This document shows positions 5,524-5,536 of a DNA stretch of 5,536 nt, in pieces. Position 1 is the first letter of the stretch, and each line of letters opens with the position of its first letter. The notes under the pieces were generated by a model. That model searched no databases. It saw nothing but the letters and a program-made list of their open reading frames with translations, and was not told where the DNA came from. A program made the translations under genes and the position numbers. Source of the DNA: CAYUVF01 sp964448045 (GTDB lineage Bacteria; Bacteroidota; Rhodothermia; Rhodothermales; Salinibacteraceae); NCBI GenBank assembly GCA_964448045.1, contig CAYUVF010000105.1:1-5536 (forward strand), written 5' to 3'.

Positions 5524-5536
5524 CCGGAGTTTCTTC

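Noticed and set aside
1..5536. CRISPR arrays, tRNA/rRNA genes, insertion sequences or phage genes
   Set aside because: No periodic repeats, cloverleaf-like or transposase sequences were seen on either strand.

Overview
The window is a visibly GC-rich bacterial segment with every credible gene on the + strand. Several clues point to the Bacteroidota/Rhodothermota side (a Salinibacter- or Rhodothermus-like organism): the protein types, the absence of Shine-Dalgarno sequences at the clear starts, and TAnnTTTG-like promoter elements. That placement is an inference from style, not from a marker gene.

Positions 1-4274 look like one transcription unit for heavy-metal efflux. It opens inside a large inner-membrane RND pump subunit of the CusA/CzcA (HME) family, missing roughly its first 80-90 codons. 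The residues visible at the substrate sites argue against a Cu(I)/Ag(I) pump and favour a CzcA/Ni-type divalent-metal pump. The outer-membrane and adaptor partners are not in the window and may lie upstream. After 24 nt comes a 112-residue PII-superfamily protein of the type known to sit beside RND metal pumps (PII-NG). It keeps the ATP-binding loop but has lost the uridylylation tyrosine and the glutamine used for 2-oxoglutarate. Next come a histidine-bearing four-helix membrane protein (DUF2231-like) and a small secreted protein that is probably an OB-fold-like beta barrel. A strong rho-independent terminator at 4305-4352 closes the unit.

After a relatively AT-rich intergenic stretch (4353-4503) lies a separate gene for an exported or membrane-bound PAP2-family lipid phosphatase (to 5463). 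Its start is uncertain: the open frame has an odd Ser/Cys-rich leader, while a clean signal peptide begins at an ATG in a different frame. The last 73 nt hold a probable promoter for a gene beyond the window.

The likely logic is a pump with a nucleotide-sensing trimer that may gate it, a membrane-embedded possible metal or haem protein, and a periplasmic accessory. The PII protein and the two small uncharacterised genes are the part most worth studying.
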